Assembly (NCBI GenBank): GCA_963835935.1 | Contig: CAWIHK010000002.1 | Location: 434,001-498,000 of the forward strand | Direction of reading: 5' to 3' | Source: CAWIHK01 sp963835935 | Lineage (GTDB): Bacteria; Bacteroidota; Ignavibacteria; UBA10030; CAVZMI01 | Length of the DNA: 64,000 nt | In this document: positions 44,285 through 54,174 of the stretch, piece after piece | Position numbering within the stretch: position 1 is the first letter of the stretch | Layout of the letters: every line of letters begins with the position of its first letter | Translations under genes and position numbers: made by a program | Notes under the pieces: generated by a model | What the model saw: the letters and a program-made list of their open reading frames with translations, nothing else | Database searches by the model: none | Told to the model about the DNA's origin: nothing

Positions 44285-46612
44285 TTAAAAACTAAAATTA
44301 TACGTTAACGATGGAATGATCGGGAACAGCGTCAATTGCACCGCTTGTGTTTTTGTCGGATCGTTCGGATCGCGCCTGAAGAAAATAGCGTAAGCGTTGG
44401 CACGATCGTAAGCATTATATAAAGAGAAATTCAAATTAGAATTCTTGCTGAATTTATATGTCGCCGAAAGATCCAACCTGTGGTAAGCCGGCATGCGATA
44501 TCCGTTTCGTTCGGTGTAATATGGAATCAAACGTCCGTCGATAAGATAGTCGCCGCTCGGAAATGTGACTGCGTCCCCGGTATAATACACCCACGTCGCA
44601 CCGAAATTCCATGTCTCGTCATAATCGTACGTGACAACGATCGAGATGTCGTGAGTTCGATCCTGTCGAGCCGGAAAAGATTGTCCGTGATTGATTTCGT
44701 CGAATTGTTCCTGCGTCTTTGACAACGTATAACTTATCCATCCGCTCAGATTTCCATATCGCTTTCTGATCAATAATTCTGTTCCATAACTCCAACCTTT
44801 TCCAAACAACAAAAGTGATTCGACTGTTGGATTGAGTTGAAGGTCAGCTCCATTTTTATAATCGATAAGGTTCTTCATATTTTTATAATAAAGCTCGATC
44901 GAAGCTTCGTACTCGTTGTCAATAATATTCCTGAAATAGCCTGTCGAGAATTGGTCGGCATATTGCGGTGCGACATTATTACTGCTCGGCACCCAGAGAT
45001 CGCTCGGATTTGTTGTGGTAGAATTCGAGAGCAAGTGCAGGTATTGTGCTGTTCGAGTGCACGATGCTTTTACTGAACTGACTTCATCCAGCGAATACAT
45101 CACGGCGGCGCGAGGCTCGAGGCTTGTATATGTTTTTATTATTGAACCTGAAGTATAATTTGTTTGAGTAATAATATTTCCGTCGGCATCGTATGTATAA
45201 ATGTCTGCCGGACCTATCAAACTAAAACTGGACAACCGGAGTCCATAGTTGATCTTAAAACCTGTGAACACTTCGACTTCATGAGAAATATATGCGGCGC
45301 TTTCCAGTGCATATTTATGTTCGAGCATGAGATTATTGGCCGCGCTTGTAGGACCAGCTGTGACCGTCCCCGGCATGAAAGTGTGATAAATGGAATTTAC
45401 TCCGAACTTCAATGTGTTCTGCAAACCCATGAAGTACTGCATATCGATTTTGAAATTCACATCCTGAATTCCCGATGTAATTTGATACTGACTCGTTCCC
45501 GATCCAACCAGATTCGTGTACTTGTAATTGCTGTAAATGACCGACGTGTTAGAAAATAAATTTTCGCCGAAGATGTGATTCCATCGTACAGTCGCTGTTG
45601 CATTTCCAAAACTAAATCCAAAAACATCCGGGTAATCGAAATTATCTCTCCCAAAATATCCGGAAGCGAAGACACGGTCTTTTTCCCCAAGTGTATAATT
45701 TGCTTTGAGATTCAGATCGTAAAAATAAAGACTCGTTCTATTGATTGTCGTATCATGCGACAATTTAAAAAATAAATCAGCATATGTACGTCGTGCAGAT
45801 ATAATGAAAGAGCCTTCGTCTTTTACTATTGGAGCTTCTATTGTGAGCCGCGACGCGATTAATCCGATTCCACCCGTTACACCGAAGTTTCTCGAGTTCC
45901 CGTCGTTGGTGTGTATATCGACAACCGATGACAACCGCCCTCCATATTCAGCAGGAATATCACCGGTCATCACCTTCACATCTTTTATCGCATCCGAATT
46001 GAACACGGATAAAAATCCGAGCAAGTGCGAAGAATTATAAACCGGAGCTTCATCGAGAATGATTAAATTTTGATCGACACTACCGCCCCGAGCGTAGAAA
46101 CCTGTGCTCCCTTCACCGGCAGATTTTATACCCGGCAATAACTGAATCGTCTTTAATACGTCTTTTTCTCCCAGCAGGACCGGTACTGATGCAAGATTTT
46201 TAACCTCAAGTTTGTTGACGCTCATTTCGGTGGAAGAAACGTTTGCATTCGATCGTTCCGCAGAAATAACGACTTCACCCTCTTTGATCGGCTCCGGCGT
46301 CAAGGCAAAATTTGATGATTGATTTTTATCGAGAAGAATCATTTCTGTCTTCGTCGCAAAACCGAGATATTGAACAGCAATTGTATACTTCCCTTCCGGA
46401 AGCGTAATTGAATAGAAACCGTAAGCGTTCGATAATGTGCCAGCACCCTGGAGATCTTTTACAATCACTTCGGCTGAGATTAGAACTTCACCTGTCTCGG
46501 CATTCTTAATCGTGCCGCTTAAAGTGTATTTGGTTTGACCACAGAGGAATGAAAAAGGAACAATGAATCCAAAAATAAAAAAGAATATTACGATCTTACG
46601 CATTTTCTGCAT
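44285..46612 (-). CDS. TonB-dependent receptor with CarboxypepD_reg-like domain
   Basis: About 775 residues. Signal peptide ending FSFLCGQ, then a CarboxypepD_reg-like domain (~22-100; LSGTIKNAETGEVLISAEV), then a plug domain (LGEKDVLKTIQLLPGIKSAG, FYARGGSVDQNLIILDEAP, IPAEYGGRLSSVVDI), then a 22-strand barrel ending in the aromatic residue of TYNFSF. It imports an unknown ligand across the outer membrane using TonB energy and is paired with the following DUF4249 lipoprotein. A longer reading from 46654 would put 14 poor residues before the signal peptide; ATG 46612 was chosen. Confidence 0.93.
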   Translation of the reverse strand: MQKMRKIVIFFFIFGFIVPFSFLCGQTKYTLSGTIKNAETGEVLISAEVIVKDLQGAGTLSNAYGFYSITLPEGKYTIAVQYLGFATKTEMILLDKNQSSNFALTPEPIKEGEVVISAERSNANVSSTEMSVNKLEVKNLASVPVLLGEKDVLKTIQLLPGIKSAGEGSTGFYARGGSVDQNLIILDEAPVYNSSHLLGFLSVFNSDAIKDVKVMTGDIPAEYGGRLSSVVDIHTNDGNSRNFGVTGGIGLIASRLTIEAPIVKDEGSFIISARRTYADLFFKLSHDTTINRTSLYFYDLNLKANYTLGEKDRVFASGYFGRDNFDYPDVFGFSFGNATATVRWNHIFGENLFSNTSVIYSNYKYTNLVGSGTSQYQITSGIQDVNFKIDMQYFMGLQNTLKFGVNSIYHTFMPGTVTAGPTSAANNLMLEHKYALESAAYISHEVEVFTGFKINYGLRLSSFSLIGPADIYTYDADGNIITQTNYTSGSIIKTYTSLEPRAAVMYSLDEVSSVKASCTRTAQYLHLLSNSTTTNPSDLWVPSSNNVAPQYADQFSTGYFRNIIDNEYEASIELYYKNMKNLIDYKNGADLQLNPTVESLLLFGKGWSYGTELLIRKRYGNLSGWISYTLSKTQEQFDEINHGQSFPARQDRTHDISIVVTYDYDETWNFGATWVYYTGDAVTFPSGDYLIDGRLIPYYTERNGYRMPAYHRLDLSATYKFSKNSNLNFSLYNAYDRANAYAIFFRRDPNDPTKTQAVQLTLFPIIPSLTYNFSF

Positions 46613-46689
46613 CGAGAAAAAAAATCCTTCATTGTTGTAAAATCTTTCATTCAAAACAGATATATAGAATAAGACGTTCCCGCAAAGAA

Positions 46690-47625
46690 TTATGTTCGTT
46701 TATAGTAAAGAAATAGAATGAGGAGTAATATCGGTAGTGTTGCAGCAACAAACCACAGAGGAATCTGCCCTGACAGAAAACGCAGATAAGGTTCCTGTGT
46801 TCCGGTTGTCTTGTACAACGAAACGACAGCGATAAAATTATTGACGAAGTGAGAAATCATTGATGGCAGCAGGCTTTTGCTGCGGAAATAGAAAAAACCG
46901 AATAGAAAACCCATAATCGATAACGATACGAGTCCGAGAGGTTGAAAATGAAATAGTCCGAAGGCTACACCGGTGAATAGAATACTCTTCCATGAAATTG
47001 TTCTTTCGAGAGTGCGTTGAATGTAACCGCGGAAAAATATTTCCTCGCAGATTGCCGGCGTCACACAAACTACCAACACGATGAATGCAAATTCATGTAC
47101 TGAATATGATGAAAAGATTTTTTCATTTATCTCAGTCAGTTCATGAGGAATACGCATTGCCTCCGCCAGGAATGAAAGAATCCAGTTGCCCGTCGGTATC
47201 ATCAACACCGTTGCCGCCACCGCGAGCAGAATTTCAGATGCCGGGCAAGCATTCAATCTTATGTAAGATGTGATGTTTGCAGTATGCCATCGTTTTACAA
47301 TCCACAAGACCGGAACAAGAAGGAAGAGAAATTGTGAAATGGTCACCGTTATACGGATCGGTTCAGCATAATATGTCATGAATCCGCTCAACCGCTCTAA
47401 GAGATCACCGTTGATATCCGGAGTACCATAGAATAAATTCGTGATGAGAATGGCGATCAGACTGACGATCGACGAGGCGTTTAAGTATAGAGCACCAACG
47501 GCGAGAAGGATAATAATCGCCGCTGTCACGGAACTTCGTCCACTTTGCTCCCACGTTCCATCCAATATCAATAAATCTTGATGTTGATCGACCGGATTCG
47601 AAATCTCTGGATCGTCGACGCTCAT
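46690..47625 (-). CDS. CPBP-family intramembrane glutamic endopeptidase
   Basis: A 311-residue inner-membrane protease with about eight transmembrane segments. The CPBP/Abi motifs are complete: EEIFFRGYIQRTLE (catalytic Glu pair and Arg), FGLFHF (His) and SMISHFVNNF (His, Asn). Relatives are Rce1 and bacteriocin-immunity or signalling proteases. It starts within the stop codon of the upstream membrane gene (ATGA overlap), so the two are coupled. The substrate is unknown. Confidence 0.93.
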   Translation of the reverse strand: MSVDDPEISNPVDQHQDLLILDGTWEQSGRSSVTAAIIILLAVGALYLNASSIVSLIAILITNLFYGTPDINGDLLERLSGFMTYYAEPIRITVTISQFLFLLVPVLWIVKRWHTANITSYIRLNACPASEILLAVAATVLMIPTGNWILSFLAEAMRIPHELTEINEKIFSSYSVHEFAFIVLVVCVTPAICEEIFFRGYIQRTLERTISWKSILFTGVAFGLFHFQPLGLVSLSIMGFLFGFFYFRSKSLLPSMISHFVNNFIAVVSLYKTTGTQEPYLRFLSGQIPLWFVAATLPILLLILFLYYKRT

Positions 47626-48593
47626 ATCGTTGTTTCCGTATTCGGCTGAGGTGCCGGTATATTTTTTACTTCACGTGCCAAAAGATCGTAATACAGAACT
47701 GTTACGAATAAAGGGCTGATGAGTAATTCAAGAATGCTGGTAAGTCCGCTAATTATGCCCACACGCCAACCGAAAGATTTAAACATCACAAAAATCCTGT
47801 CGGGATTTAATTCCGACGATGCATGTGAACTGATCATCTTGAACTGTTCCCTGATGATATCCCAGATAGCCAGAAAAGAAATAGGAGTCGAAATCAGAGA
47901 TACAGCAAAACCAAGAATGATGCTCAAGAGAATCAAAATGCCGAAGACTCGCCACCAATTTCCTTTTACAAGAATCCAGCTTCGTTTGAAAGATTGGATA
48001 ATTTCAGAATCCTCCCAGCCGATCAGCAGAATGGTGAATTTCCATTTTATATACAGGAAAATTAAAATCCCGATCGCGGCCAGAATTGTGATGACTCCGA
48101 AAAAGATAAGCGAGCCGGAATGAGCAATACTTGCGATAATCAATAGAATAGCGGAGACAAAAAATAGTCCGACAAAAGCCAGGATCTCAAGAATTTTTTG
48201 TCCGATCAACCTCAACAACCGGATACTGAACGTACGATTAAGCGCCTCCTGCCACGTCAAATTTTGATCATTCATCTCACCACATCCGATGATAGTCACG
48301 CCGAGGCTTGCGATCAATTCTCCGAGAAGGAAAATGACAAGTCCGGAGACAAATAGAACCATCCCGCCGACTAACCGGAATATTTCGTGCATGTCGGGAG
48401 CCGGGCCAAGGTCTTTCAAGTGAACAAGTCCGGCGATACTGGAAAAATAGCTGTTCATGCCGATGGTATAAACAACGAGAGGTACAATCATAACAATAGA
48501 ACAGATTATGAGACTGCGAAGCCAGGTTTTTCCGATAAGTTTGAAAAGCCGGTCAAAAATTTCGCCGAGCGTCATTGGAGTTGACGGTATCAT
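47622..48593 (-). CDS. polytopic membrane protein, GDPD-membrane-domain-like
   Basis: A 323-residue protein with six or more transmembrane segments. It starts with TLGEIFDRLFKLIGKTW, the opening seen in membrane domains related to the glycerophosphodiester phosphodiesterase membrane region. Further hydrophobic blocks lie at ~20-45, ~75-100, ~135-165, ~165-190, ~215-245 and ~280-310. No catalytic motif. It is the first gene of a two-gene operon with the CPBP protease, so it may be its partner or substrate. GAGGAG precedes the ATG. Confidence 0.75.
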   Translation of the reverse strand: MIPSTPMTLGEIFDRLFKLIGKTWLRSLIICSIVMIVPLVVYTIGMNSYFSSIAGLVHLKDLGPAPDMHEIFRLVGGMVLFVSGLVIFLLGELIASLGVTIIGCGEMNDQNLTWQEALNRTFSIRLLRLIGQKILEILAFVGLFFVSAILLIIASIAHSGSLIFFGVITILAAIGILIFLYIKWKFTILLIGWEDSEIIQSFKRSWILVKGNWWRVFGILILLSIILGFAVSLISTPISFLAIWDIIREQFKMISSHASSELNPDRIFVMFKSFGWRVGIISGLTSILELLISPLFVTVLYYDLLAREVKNIPAPQPNTETTI

Positions 48594-48631
48594 ATTACTC
48601 TCCTCTTATATTGGATGTTCTAAGAAGTACG

Positions 48632-48866
48632 TTAATAACTGATGTTACGCATTATGATAATAATCATGAAGTTTCGCGTTTATGGGTTACCTCGATAGAA
48701 TTTTTCCCGATTTCATCTGGAAAAATCACTCGGTAACCGACACCTCGGCTATGCTCGGTGTCACAACAAATTAGCATGGTCACTTCGATACGATCCCGAC
48801 GGAAGTCGGGATCGTATCGAAGTGACCACTACAGGAAATGGCTCTTTGCGTAACATCAGTTAATAA
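48632..48866. mobile_element. MITE-like unit with terminal inverted repeats and internal hairpins
   Basis: TAACTGATGTTACGCA at 48636-48651 is the exact reverse complement of 48847-48862, giving 16-bp inverted ends on a ~230-bp non-coding unit. Inside are GGTTACC/GGTAACC arms (48685-48691 with 48732-48738), GACACC/GGTGTC (48739-48744 with 48757-48762), and a perfect 24-bp stem with GGAA loop (48777-48800 with 48805-48828). No frame. It lies between genes, as expected for a miniature element or a REP cluster. The rest of the 48594-49110 gap holds nothing recognisable besides a hexamer repeat. Confidence 0.7.
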
Positions 48867-49042
48867 GACTACCGCAATCAATAAAATTATTTCGTCGAAA
48901 TCAAATTTTATTTATACGGGTATTCTCCACTTCAGTTATTATTAATGTCTTTTGTGAGTTCGAACAATAATTGTGATTTAAAGATTTTACGTTTGAAGGC
49001 AGGTTTTTTCACTAGTTGATTTGAATCTTTCTCCTATTCTAA

Positions 49043-49093
49043 TCCTTAACCTTATCCTTATCCTTATTCTTATCCTCGGCCTTAACCTTAATC
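49043..49093. repeat. imperfect hexanucleotide tandem repeat
   Basis: About eight imperfect copies of CCTTAT/CCTTAA in a row, starting 17 bp past the stop of the acetyltransferase gene. Pyrimidine-rich on the plus strand. Probably a slippage-prone spacer with no coding role. Confidence 0.6.
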
Positions 49094-49110
49094 TTTTCCA
49101 GCTCTTCTTC

Positions 49111-49563
49111 TCACCCCAGCTCTTTCATCATCGGCACTTCGCCGCAATCGGGAAACTTCGGACAATTAATGCAATCTTTCCAAATTTTATGCGGGAGTTT
49201 TGAGCGGGGGATCACCCGAAATCCGAATTTTTTAAAATAATCCGGTATGTACGTCAGAACGAAAACTTTTTTGATGCCGAGTTTTTTCGCTTCGTCTTCA
49301 CATGCTTGAATGAGTTTTGAACCGATGCCTTTTCCGGATTCCTGTTTTGCGACTGCCACCGAGCGGATTTCGGCTAAATCTTCCCAACAAATCGACAAGG
49401 CAGATGTTCCAACAACTTTACCGTTCTTCTTGTAAACGATAAAGTTGCGGATGTTTTCATAGATTTCAAGGATTGACCGCGGAAGCATCAATCCATCCTT
49501 TGCATGCGAAGCGATTAGTTTCTGAATGTTTGGCCCGTCTTTTATTTTTGCCTTTTGTATCAT
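49111..49563 (-). CDS. GNAT N-acetyltransferase, ArgA-like
   Basis: A 150-residue GNAT-fold enzyme. The acetyl-CoA loop is VAVAKQESGKGIGSKLIQA, preceded by LAEIRSV and followed by VFVLTYIPDYFKKFGFRVI. The C-terminal CINCPKFPDCGEVPM cysteine cluster is characteristic of short N-acetylglutamate synthase-like proteins (ArgA of the argH(A) type). It could make N-acetylglutamate for arginine synthesis, but no arg gene is near. The function of single-domain homologues is variable. Monocistronic. Confidence 0.85.
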   Translation of the reverse strand: MIQKAKIKDGPNIQKLIASHAKDGLMLPRSILEIYENIRNFIVYKKNGKVVGTSALSICWEDLAEIRSVAVAKQESGKGIGSKLIQACEDEAKKLGIKKVFVLTYIPDYFKKFGFRVIPRSKLPHKIWKDCINCPKFPDCGEVPMMKELG

Positions 49564-49785
49564 TTAAGTTCCTTGCTATTAAACTTTTGTGATAGCTCAA
49601 CTTCTAAAAAGTACTAAGAAAAACATACATAAAAATATTTCTTATTGCAATGTTTGACCGAAACGATCGGCGCGGACGATTTAACCGGCGTTGTATAGTA
49701 TCTTCTTTGTGACCTTCATAGCAAGCACTATAATCTTAGTGTGCTTTGTGGTTTTTTTTAGTCTGAAAAAATCAAAGGAATAAAA

Positions 49786-52095
49786 ATGATGACTCACCGT
49801 ATTTATTTTTGGATGTTGTTTCTATCGTTCACACTTTTTTGTACCACATTTTTGGCGCGAGCAGGTGACGAACCTATCGGCTCAATTCACGGCACTGTAG
49901 TGAACGCCGACACGAAGGAACCAATTTTTGGCGTCAATGTTTTTCTATTGAACACATCTCTCGGCACAACAACCGACACAGCAGGTCAATTTGTGATTCC
50001 CCGAGTACCGGCAGGTTCTTACAATCTCTCATTCCAGAATATCGGATTCGAAACGGTTGTCCAATCGGATATCATCGTACGGCCCGATAGAATAGCGTAT
50101 CTCAACGCCAGGATGCGTGAAAGACTAATCGAGACAAAAGAAACTGTTATCAAGGCAGATTATTTTTCAAACGATGACACCAAACCATTGAGCCTCGTTT
50201 CTTTCAATGCCGAAGAGATTCGTCGTGCACCCGGTGCTGCGGGCGATGTCAGCAGAATATTATCGGCACTTCCGGGATTATCGCAGGTTGCGGATAATTC
50301 AAACGATCTCATGGTGCGAGGTGGGAGTCCGACGGAAAATGGATTCTTCGTTGACGGCATTCAAATTCCAAATATAAATCATTTTCCCGTGGAGGGATCA
50401 ACCGGCGGGCCGATTGGAATTATCAATGTCGATTTTCTTGAGGATGTTTCATTTCTCACCGGCGGATTTTCAGCGGAGTATGGAAATCGATTATCGTCCA
50501 TCGTCGATATGAAATTTCGTGATGGAAATCGTGAGGCTTTCGATACGCAAATAGACATGGGCATGGAAGGATTGGGCGGAGTTATTGAAGGACCTCTACC
50601 GGATAAAAAAGGTTCCTGGTTTCTATCTGCCCGGAGGAGTTATCTCGACTTTATTGTCAAAGCGATCGGAACCGGTGTCGCTCCGCGATACGGCGACATC
50701 CACGCAAAAGTTACGTATGACCTCGACTCAAAAAACCGTATCTCAATTCTCGATATTTATGGTTGGAGTACAATGGACAGAAATCAACAAGAGTCGCTCG
50801 ACAGCCACGAGCCGCAATTTGGTCATTCGCTCACATCGCAAAATTCAGCCGGAGCAACATGGCGTTCTCTTTGGGGCGACAAAGGTTATTCCACAACTTC
50901 ACTTTCCTACTCTTTCATTCATGGCGACGATGACTGGTCTGATGTGGCGAGTGGATCACCGATTGTGAGTAATATTCATACAGAAGGAAATATTTATTTC
51001 AGAAATATAAATTACCTACAATGCAATAAATGGTTAAAGTTCGAAGGCGGCATTGACGCTGAAAAAGATCTGGCTGATTATGATGAAACCATTTATCCAT
51101 TCATCAATAATCGCGGCCAGTCTATCAACACAATAACTGACTTAATAAATTTTTCAACTTCTCATTACGGAGGATTTTTAAATACGATCTGGAATCCATT
51201 CAGTCAATGGACACTGACACTCGGACTCCGCGGCGATTATTCATCCTTCAATAACCGGTTCGCCCTTTCTCCCCGTATTCTTTCACACTGGGAAATCACA
51301 CCACGTTTTGCAATCAACGGATCCTTCGGCTTGTTCCTTCAGGAGCCTCCATTGTTATTGCTATCTCAAACAAAAAAGATGGAAGACCTGAGCACAATTC
51401 AAGCTCATCATTATGTCGCAGGACTTGAGTACCTCGTTACTGCCGACGCAAAAATGACATTAGAGGTGTACGATAAAGAATATAATTACCTGCCGCTTGA
51501 TCCGACTAACCCGACAAATTCCGTCATTGACGACGGCAGAATGATGGAAGAACATTTCCGGTATTATGAAAATCTTCTATCGACCGGAAAAGCTTACGCA
51601 CGCGGCATCGAATTCCTTCTTCAGAAAAAATTGGCAAAAGATTTTTACGGATTGATCAGCACTTCTCTTTTCCGTTGTCGATACCAAGATTACAATGGAA
51701 CATGGCATGATCGAATTTACGACAACCGATATCTCTTCAGCGTTATCGGCGGCTACAAACCGGACAACAATTGGGAATTCAGCATACGATGGGAAATTGC
51801 CGGCGGTGTTCCATACACACCGATCGATATTCAGAAATCGACCGCAATGAACGAACTTATTCTCGATCAAACGAAAATAAATGGCGCAAGGTATCCGGAC
51901 TATCATTCTCTCAACCTCCGGGTTGATCGGAAATTTTATTTTGAACATTCGAGTCTGTCTGTTTACATAAATCTTGAAAATGCCTACAACAAAAAAAATG
52001 TCTGGATGTATTATTGGGACAAAGTGGATCATCAAGTTCGAACGATGTACCAGTGGGGATTCCTGCCGATTGGCGGATTTGAATTTGAATTTTAA
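49786..52095 (+). CDS. second TonB-dependent receptor with CarboxypepD_reg-like domain
   Basis: A 769-residue outer-membrane protein. Signal peptide to about ARAG (27), CarboxypepD_reg-like domain (~30-115; IHGTVVNADTKEPIFGVNV), plug (GDVSRILSALPGLSQVAD, NDLMVRGGSPTENGFFVDGI, FSAEYGNRLSSIVDMKF), then the barrel ending FEFEF. Unlike the receptor at 44285 it has no DUF4249 partner; the next gene is an unrelated membrane protein. AAAGGA before the ATG supports the start. Ligand unknown. Confidence 0.93.
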   Translation: MMTHRIYFWMLFLSFTLFCTTFLARAGDEPIGSIHGTVVNADTKEPIFGVNVFLLNTSLGTTTDTAGQFVIPRVPAGSYNLSFQNIGFETVVQSDIIVRPDRIAYLNARMRERLIETKETVIKADYFSNDDTKPLSLVSFNAEEIRRAPGAAGDVSRILSALPGLSQVADNSNDLMVRGGSPTENGFFVDGIQIPNINHFPVEGSTGGPIGIINVDFLEDVSFLTGGFSAEYGNRLSSIVDMKFRDGNREAFDTQIDMGMEGLGGVIEGPLPDKKGSWFLSARRSYLDFIVKAIGTGVAPRYGDIHAKVTYDLDSKNRISILDIYGWSTMDRNQQESLDSHEPQFGHSLTSQNSAGATWRSLWGDKGYSTTSLSYSFIHGDDDWSDVASGSPIVSNIHTEGNIYFRNINYLQCNKWLKFEGGIDAEKDLADYDETIYPFINNRGQSINTITDLINFSTSHYGGFLNTIWNPFSQWTLTLGLRGDYSSFNNRFALSPRILSHWEITPRFAINGSFGLFLQEPPLLLLSQTKKMEDLSTIQAHHYVAGLEYLVTADAKMTLEVYDKEYNYLPLDPTNPTNSVIDDGRMMEEHFRYYENLLSTGKAYARGIEFLLQKKLAKDFYGLISTSLFRCRYQDYNGTWHDRIYDNRYLFSVIGGYKPDNNWEFSIRWEIAGGVPYTPIDIQKSTAMNELILDQTKINGARYPDYHSLNLRVDRKFYFEHSSLSVYINLENAYNKKNVWMYYWDKVDHQVRTMYQWGFLPIGGFEFEF

Positions 52096-52117
52096 TAAAC
52101 GAACATTCTAAGAAAGG

Positions 52118-52873
52118 ATGATAATTGTAACAATGAAAATTTCTATTTTATATTTTATAATTTTTTCGTCGGCGTGCGTGGTGATATATTCATTTAATTT
52201 TCTGTGCGGCCAAGCGCTCGTTATCAGTCTATCTTTTATCATAATCATCACATTATTAATGCTTCTCTCGATATTGAAAAAACAAAAATGTACCTGTAAA
52301 TGTAATGCCGGACACCAAAGAATTATCGACACGCTTCTCATGTTGCTTCCGGTTTTAACAATCACCATCATGTCCATCGGAATGCTGGCAAAAAGTAAAA
52401 GTCACGGAGGCATCGATTTTTTTCTAAATCAACAACTCGGCCATTATCTTTTTTTTATTGGATTAGGCTTAACCACGTTGGTGATTACTGGAATTCAGTG
52501 CACAAGCGAAAAGAATTCTTCCATGAAATTCATCATCGAACATTTGAAGGACCCACTTTTAATTTTCATCGTCTTCCGTTTGTTATGGATGATATTTTTT
52601 GAAAGCCAACATGTGCGTGATTTTGCAATTCACGATGCCCGGCTTGGTGTGGAATACGTTGTATTATGTTCGATTCCATTATTTTTGTCGATACTAGTCC
52701 TTACATTTTTTAAATTTAAAATCGGATATATTTTGGGAGGCATCACCGGTATAATTCACGTCATCCTCGTTTCTGCAATCGTGGTGTTGGGAAAGAATCC
52801 CAATGCATTCGGTCCGATAATTGTAATTACGGTGAGCGGATTGATTGCATATTTCTGCATTAGAAGATTATGA
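52118..52873 (+). CDS. polytopic membrane protein of unknown function
   Basis: A 251-residue protein with about seven transmembrane helices (first at ~8-28, last at ~228-246). A CTCKCNAGH cysteine-containing stretch after the second helix could bind metal. No family recognised. The start is uncertain: ATG 52118 is immediately preceded by AAAGG, and ATG 52133 (five codons on) would begin directly at the first helix. It is 22 bp after the TonB receptor and 80 bp before the AraC gene, so a three-gene unit is possible. Confidence 0.6.
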   Translation: MIIVTMKISILYFIIFSSACVVIYSFNFLCGQALVISLSFIIIITLLMLLSILKKQKCTCKCNAGHQRIIDTLLMLLPVLTITIMSIGMLAKSKSHGGIDFFLNQQLGHYLFFIGLGLTTLVITGIQCTSEKNSSMKFIIEHLKDPLLIFIVFRLLWMIFFESQHVRDFAIHDARLGVEYVVLCSIPLFLSILVLTFFKFKIGYILGGITGIIHVILVSAIVVLGKNPNAFGPIIVITVSGLIAYFCIRRL

Positions 52874-52918
52874 GCAACAACAATTGATGATTTCTTGATA
52901 TGATTACACTTTTTCAAT

Positions 52919-52947
52919 ACCTTGTGAGAGTATTACTCTCACAAGGT
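52919..52947 (+). promoter_or_regulatory. 13-bp hairpin covering the AraC-gene ribosome binding site
   Basis: ACCTTGTGAGAGT (52919-52931) pairs perfectly with ACTCTCACAAGGT (52935-52947), loop ATT. The only Shine-Dalgarno candidate, AAGG at 52943-52946, lies in the 3' arm 8 nt before the ATG at 52955. Folded mRNA would hide it. It could equally be a DNA operator for a dimeric regulator. No T run follows, so it is not an intrinsic terminator. Confidence 0.75.
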
Positions 52948-52954
52948 TGTAATC

Positions 52955-54112
52955 ATGAATGTTGTTACAATTATAGTTTTGCTCGGAATAAGTCAGGGTG
53001 TATTTCTCGGAATTTTTCTCGTGACATATCACCGCGGAAATCGCCCCGCAAACCGAATGCTTGGCACGCTCATGATTCTCATCTCTGTTTCCATGCTCAA
53101 CATGATTTTAGTTCCGACCGGTCTCTACAAAGATTACCCACATCTGATAATTATAAGTCATCCATTTTTCTTTCTGATCGGTCCGTTCACGTGGCTGTAT
53201 GTTCAGTTTATTACGAATAAAATTCAGTCCTTGCGCTGGAATCATTTGTTTCATGCCGTTCCATTTATTCTTTTTTCGATTTTATTGATCCCATTTTTCA
53301 TCATGAGCGGACACGAGAAGAGCTTGCTTATCGAGACATGGAGCGCAAAAGGATCGCCCATTGATTCCGTCATCATGCCAATCCAGCTTGTTCAACTTTT
53401 TATCTATCTTTTTTTGAGTTACAAACAACTTCAAAGGCATGACATAAATGTTCGGAAGGAATATTCGTCCATCGAGAAGATGAATCTCAAATGGATTCGA
53501 TCGTTCATCATGATCCTCGGTGGAATATTTTTCATCGTAGCAATTCTCTATGTTCTATCCATGTCCGGCATCATGGAACGTGGAATGGAGAATCGTGCGA
53601 GGACAATCGGCGTGCTTGCAGCGCTTGCATTTTATGTATTCGGATATCGCGGACTCCGTCAGCCGGAAATCATGACCAGCATCCCTGCCGGTGAAGAAAT
53701 AAAAAAGTACGACAGATCAAGTTTGACAAACGATAAAGCTGAAGAGTACGCCCGGCATTTGCAGGCTATCATGGAAAACGAGAAACCGTACTTAAAGAAC
53801 ACGCTTACGCTGAAGGAACTTTCCACAATAACATCGATTCCTGTTTACCATCTCTCACAAATCATCAACGAACGATTTCAAATGAATTTTTATGACTTTA
53901 TAAATCAATATCGAGTCGAAGAAGTGCAGAGACAAATCGCTGATCCGAAAAATACAAATTACACGCTGATGGCACTTGCATTAGATTCAGGATTCAATTC
54001 AAAATCTGTGTTTAATGAAGCATTCCGGGAGCAGACAGGGATGACGCCTTCGGCGTACAGGAAGAGAGAAGCCAAACAAGGCGAAACTAATGGAGACGAT
54101 TTGATGAGTTGA
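52955..54112 (+). CDS. membrane-anchored AraC-family transcriptional regulator
   Basis: A 385-residue protein. Seven hydrophobic segments fill ~1-235, followed by a linker and an AraC/XylS DNA-binding domain in the last ~100 residues (LTLKELSTITSIPVYHLSQI, NFYDFINQYRVEEV, ALDSGFNSKSVFNEAFREQT, GMTPSAYRK). Bacteroidota carry many such membrane-tethered regulators, which probably sense envelope or lipid signals. A 13-bp hairpin covers its ribosome binding site. The preceding TonB receptor and membrane gene may be its targets. It converges on the argS fragment. Confidence 0.92.
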   Translation: MNVVTIIVLLGISQGVFLGIFLVTYHRGNRPANRMLGTLMILISVSMLNMILVPTGLYKDYPHLIIISHPFFFLIGPFTWLYVQFITNKIQSLRWNHLFHAVPFILFSILLIPFFIMSGHEKSLLIETWSAKGSPIDSVIMPIQLVQLFIYLFLSYKQLQRHDINVRKEYSSIEKMNLKWIRSFIMILGGIFFIVAILYVLSMSGIMERGMENRARTIGVLAALAFYVFGYRGLRQPEIMTSIPAGEEIKKYDRSSLTNDKAEEYARHLQAIMENEKPYLKNTLTLKELSTITSIPVYHLSQIINERFQMNFYDFINQYRVEEVQRQIADPKNTNYTLMALALDSGFNSKSVFNEAFREQTGMTPSAYRKREAKQGETNGDDLMS

Positions 54113-54174
54113 GACTTTTTTGTAGTTCGATCAGACCTGTGGTGAGCATCTCGAACCACTGATCGACCTATAGT

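Noticed and set aside
48777..48828. Rho-independent terminator
   Set aside because: The 24-bp stem has no T run on either strand and lies inside a unit with inverted ends far from any stop codon.
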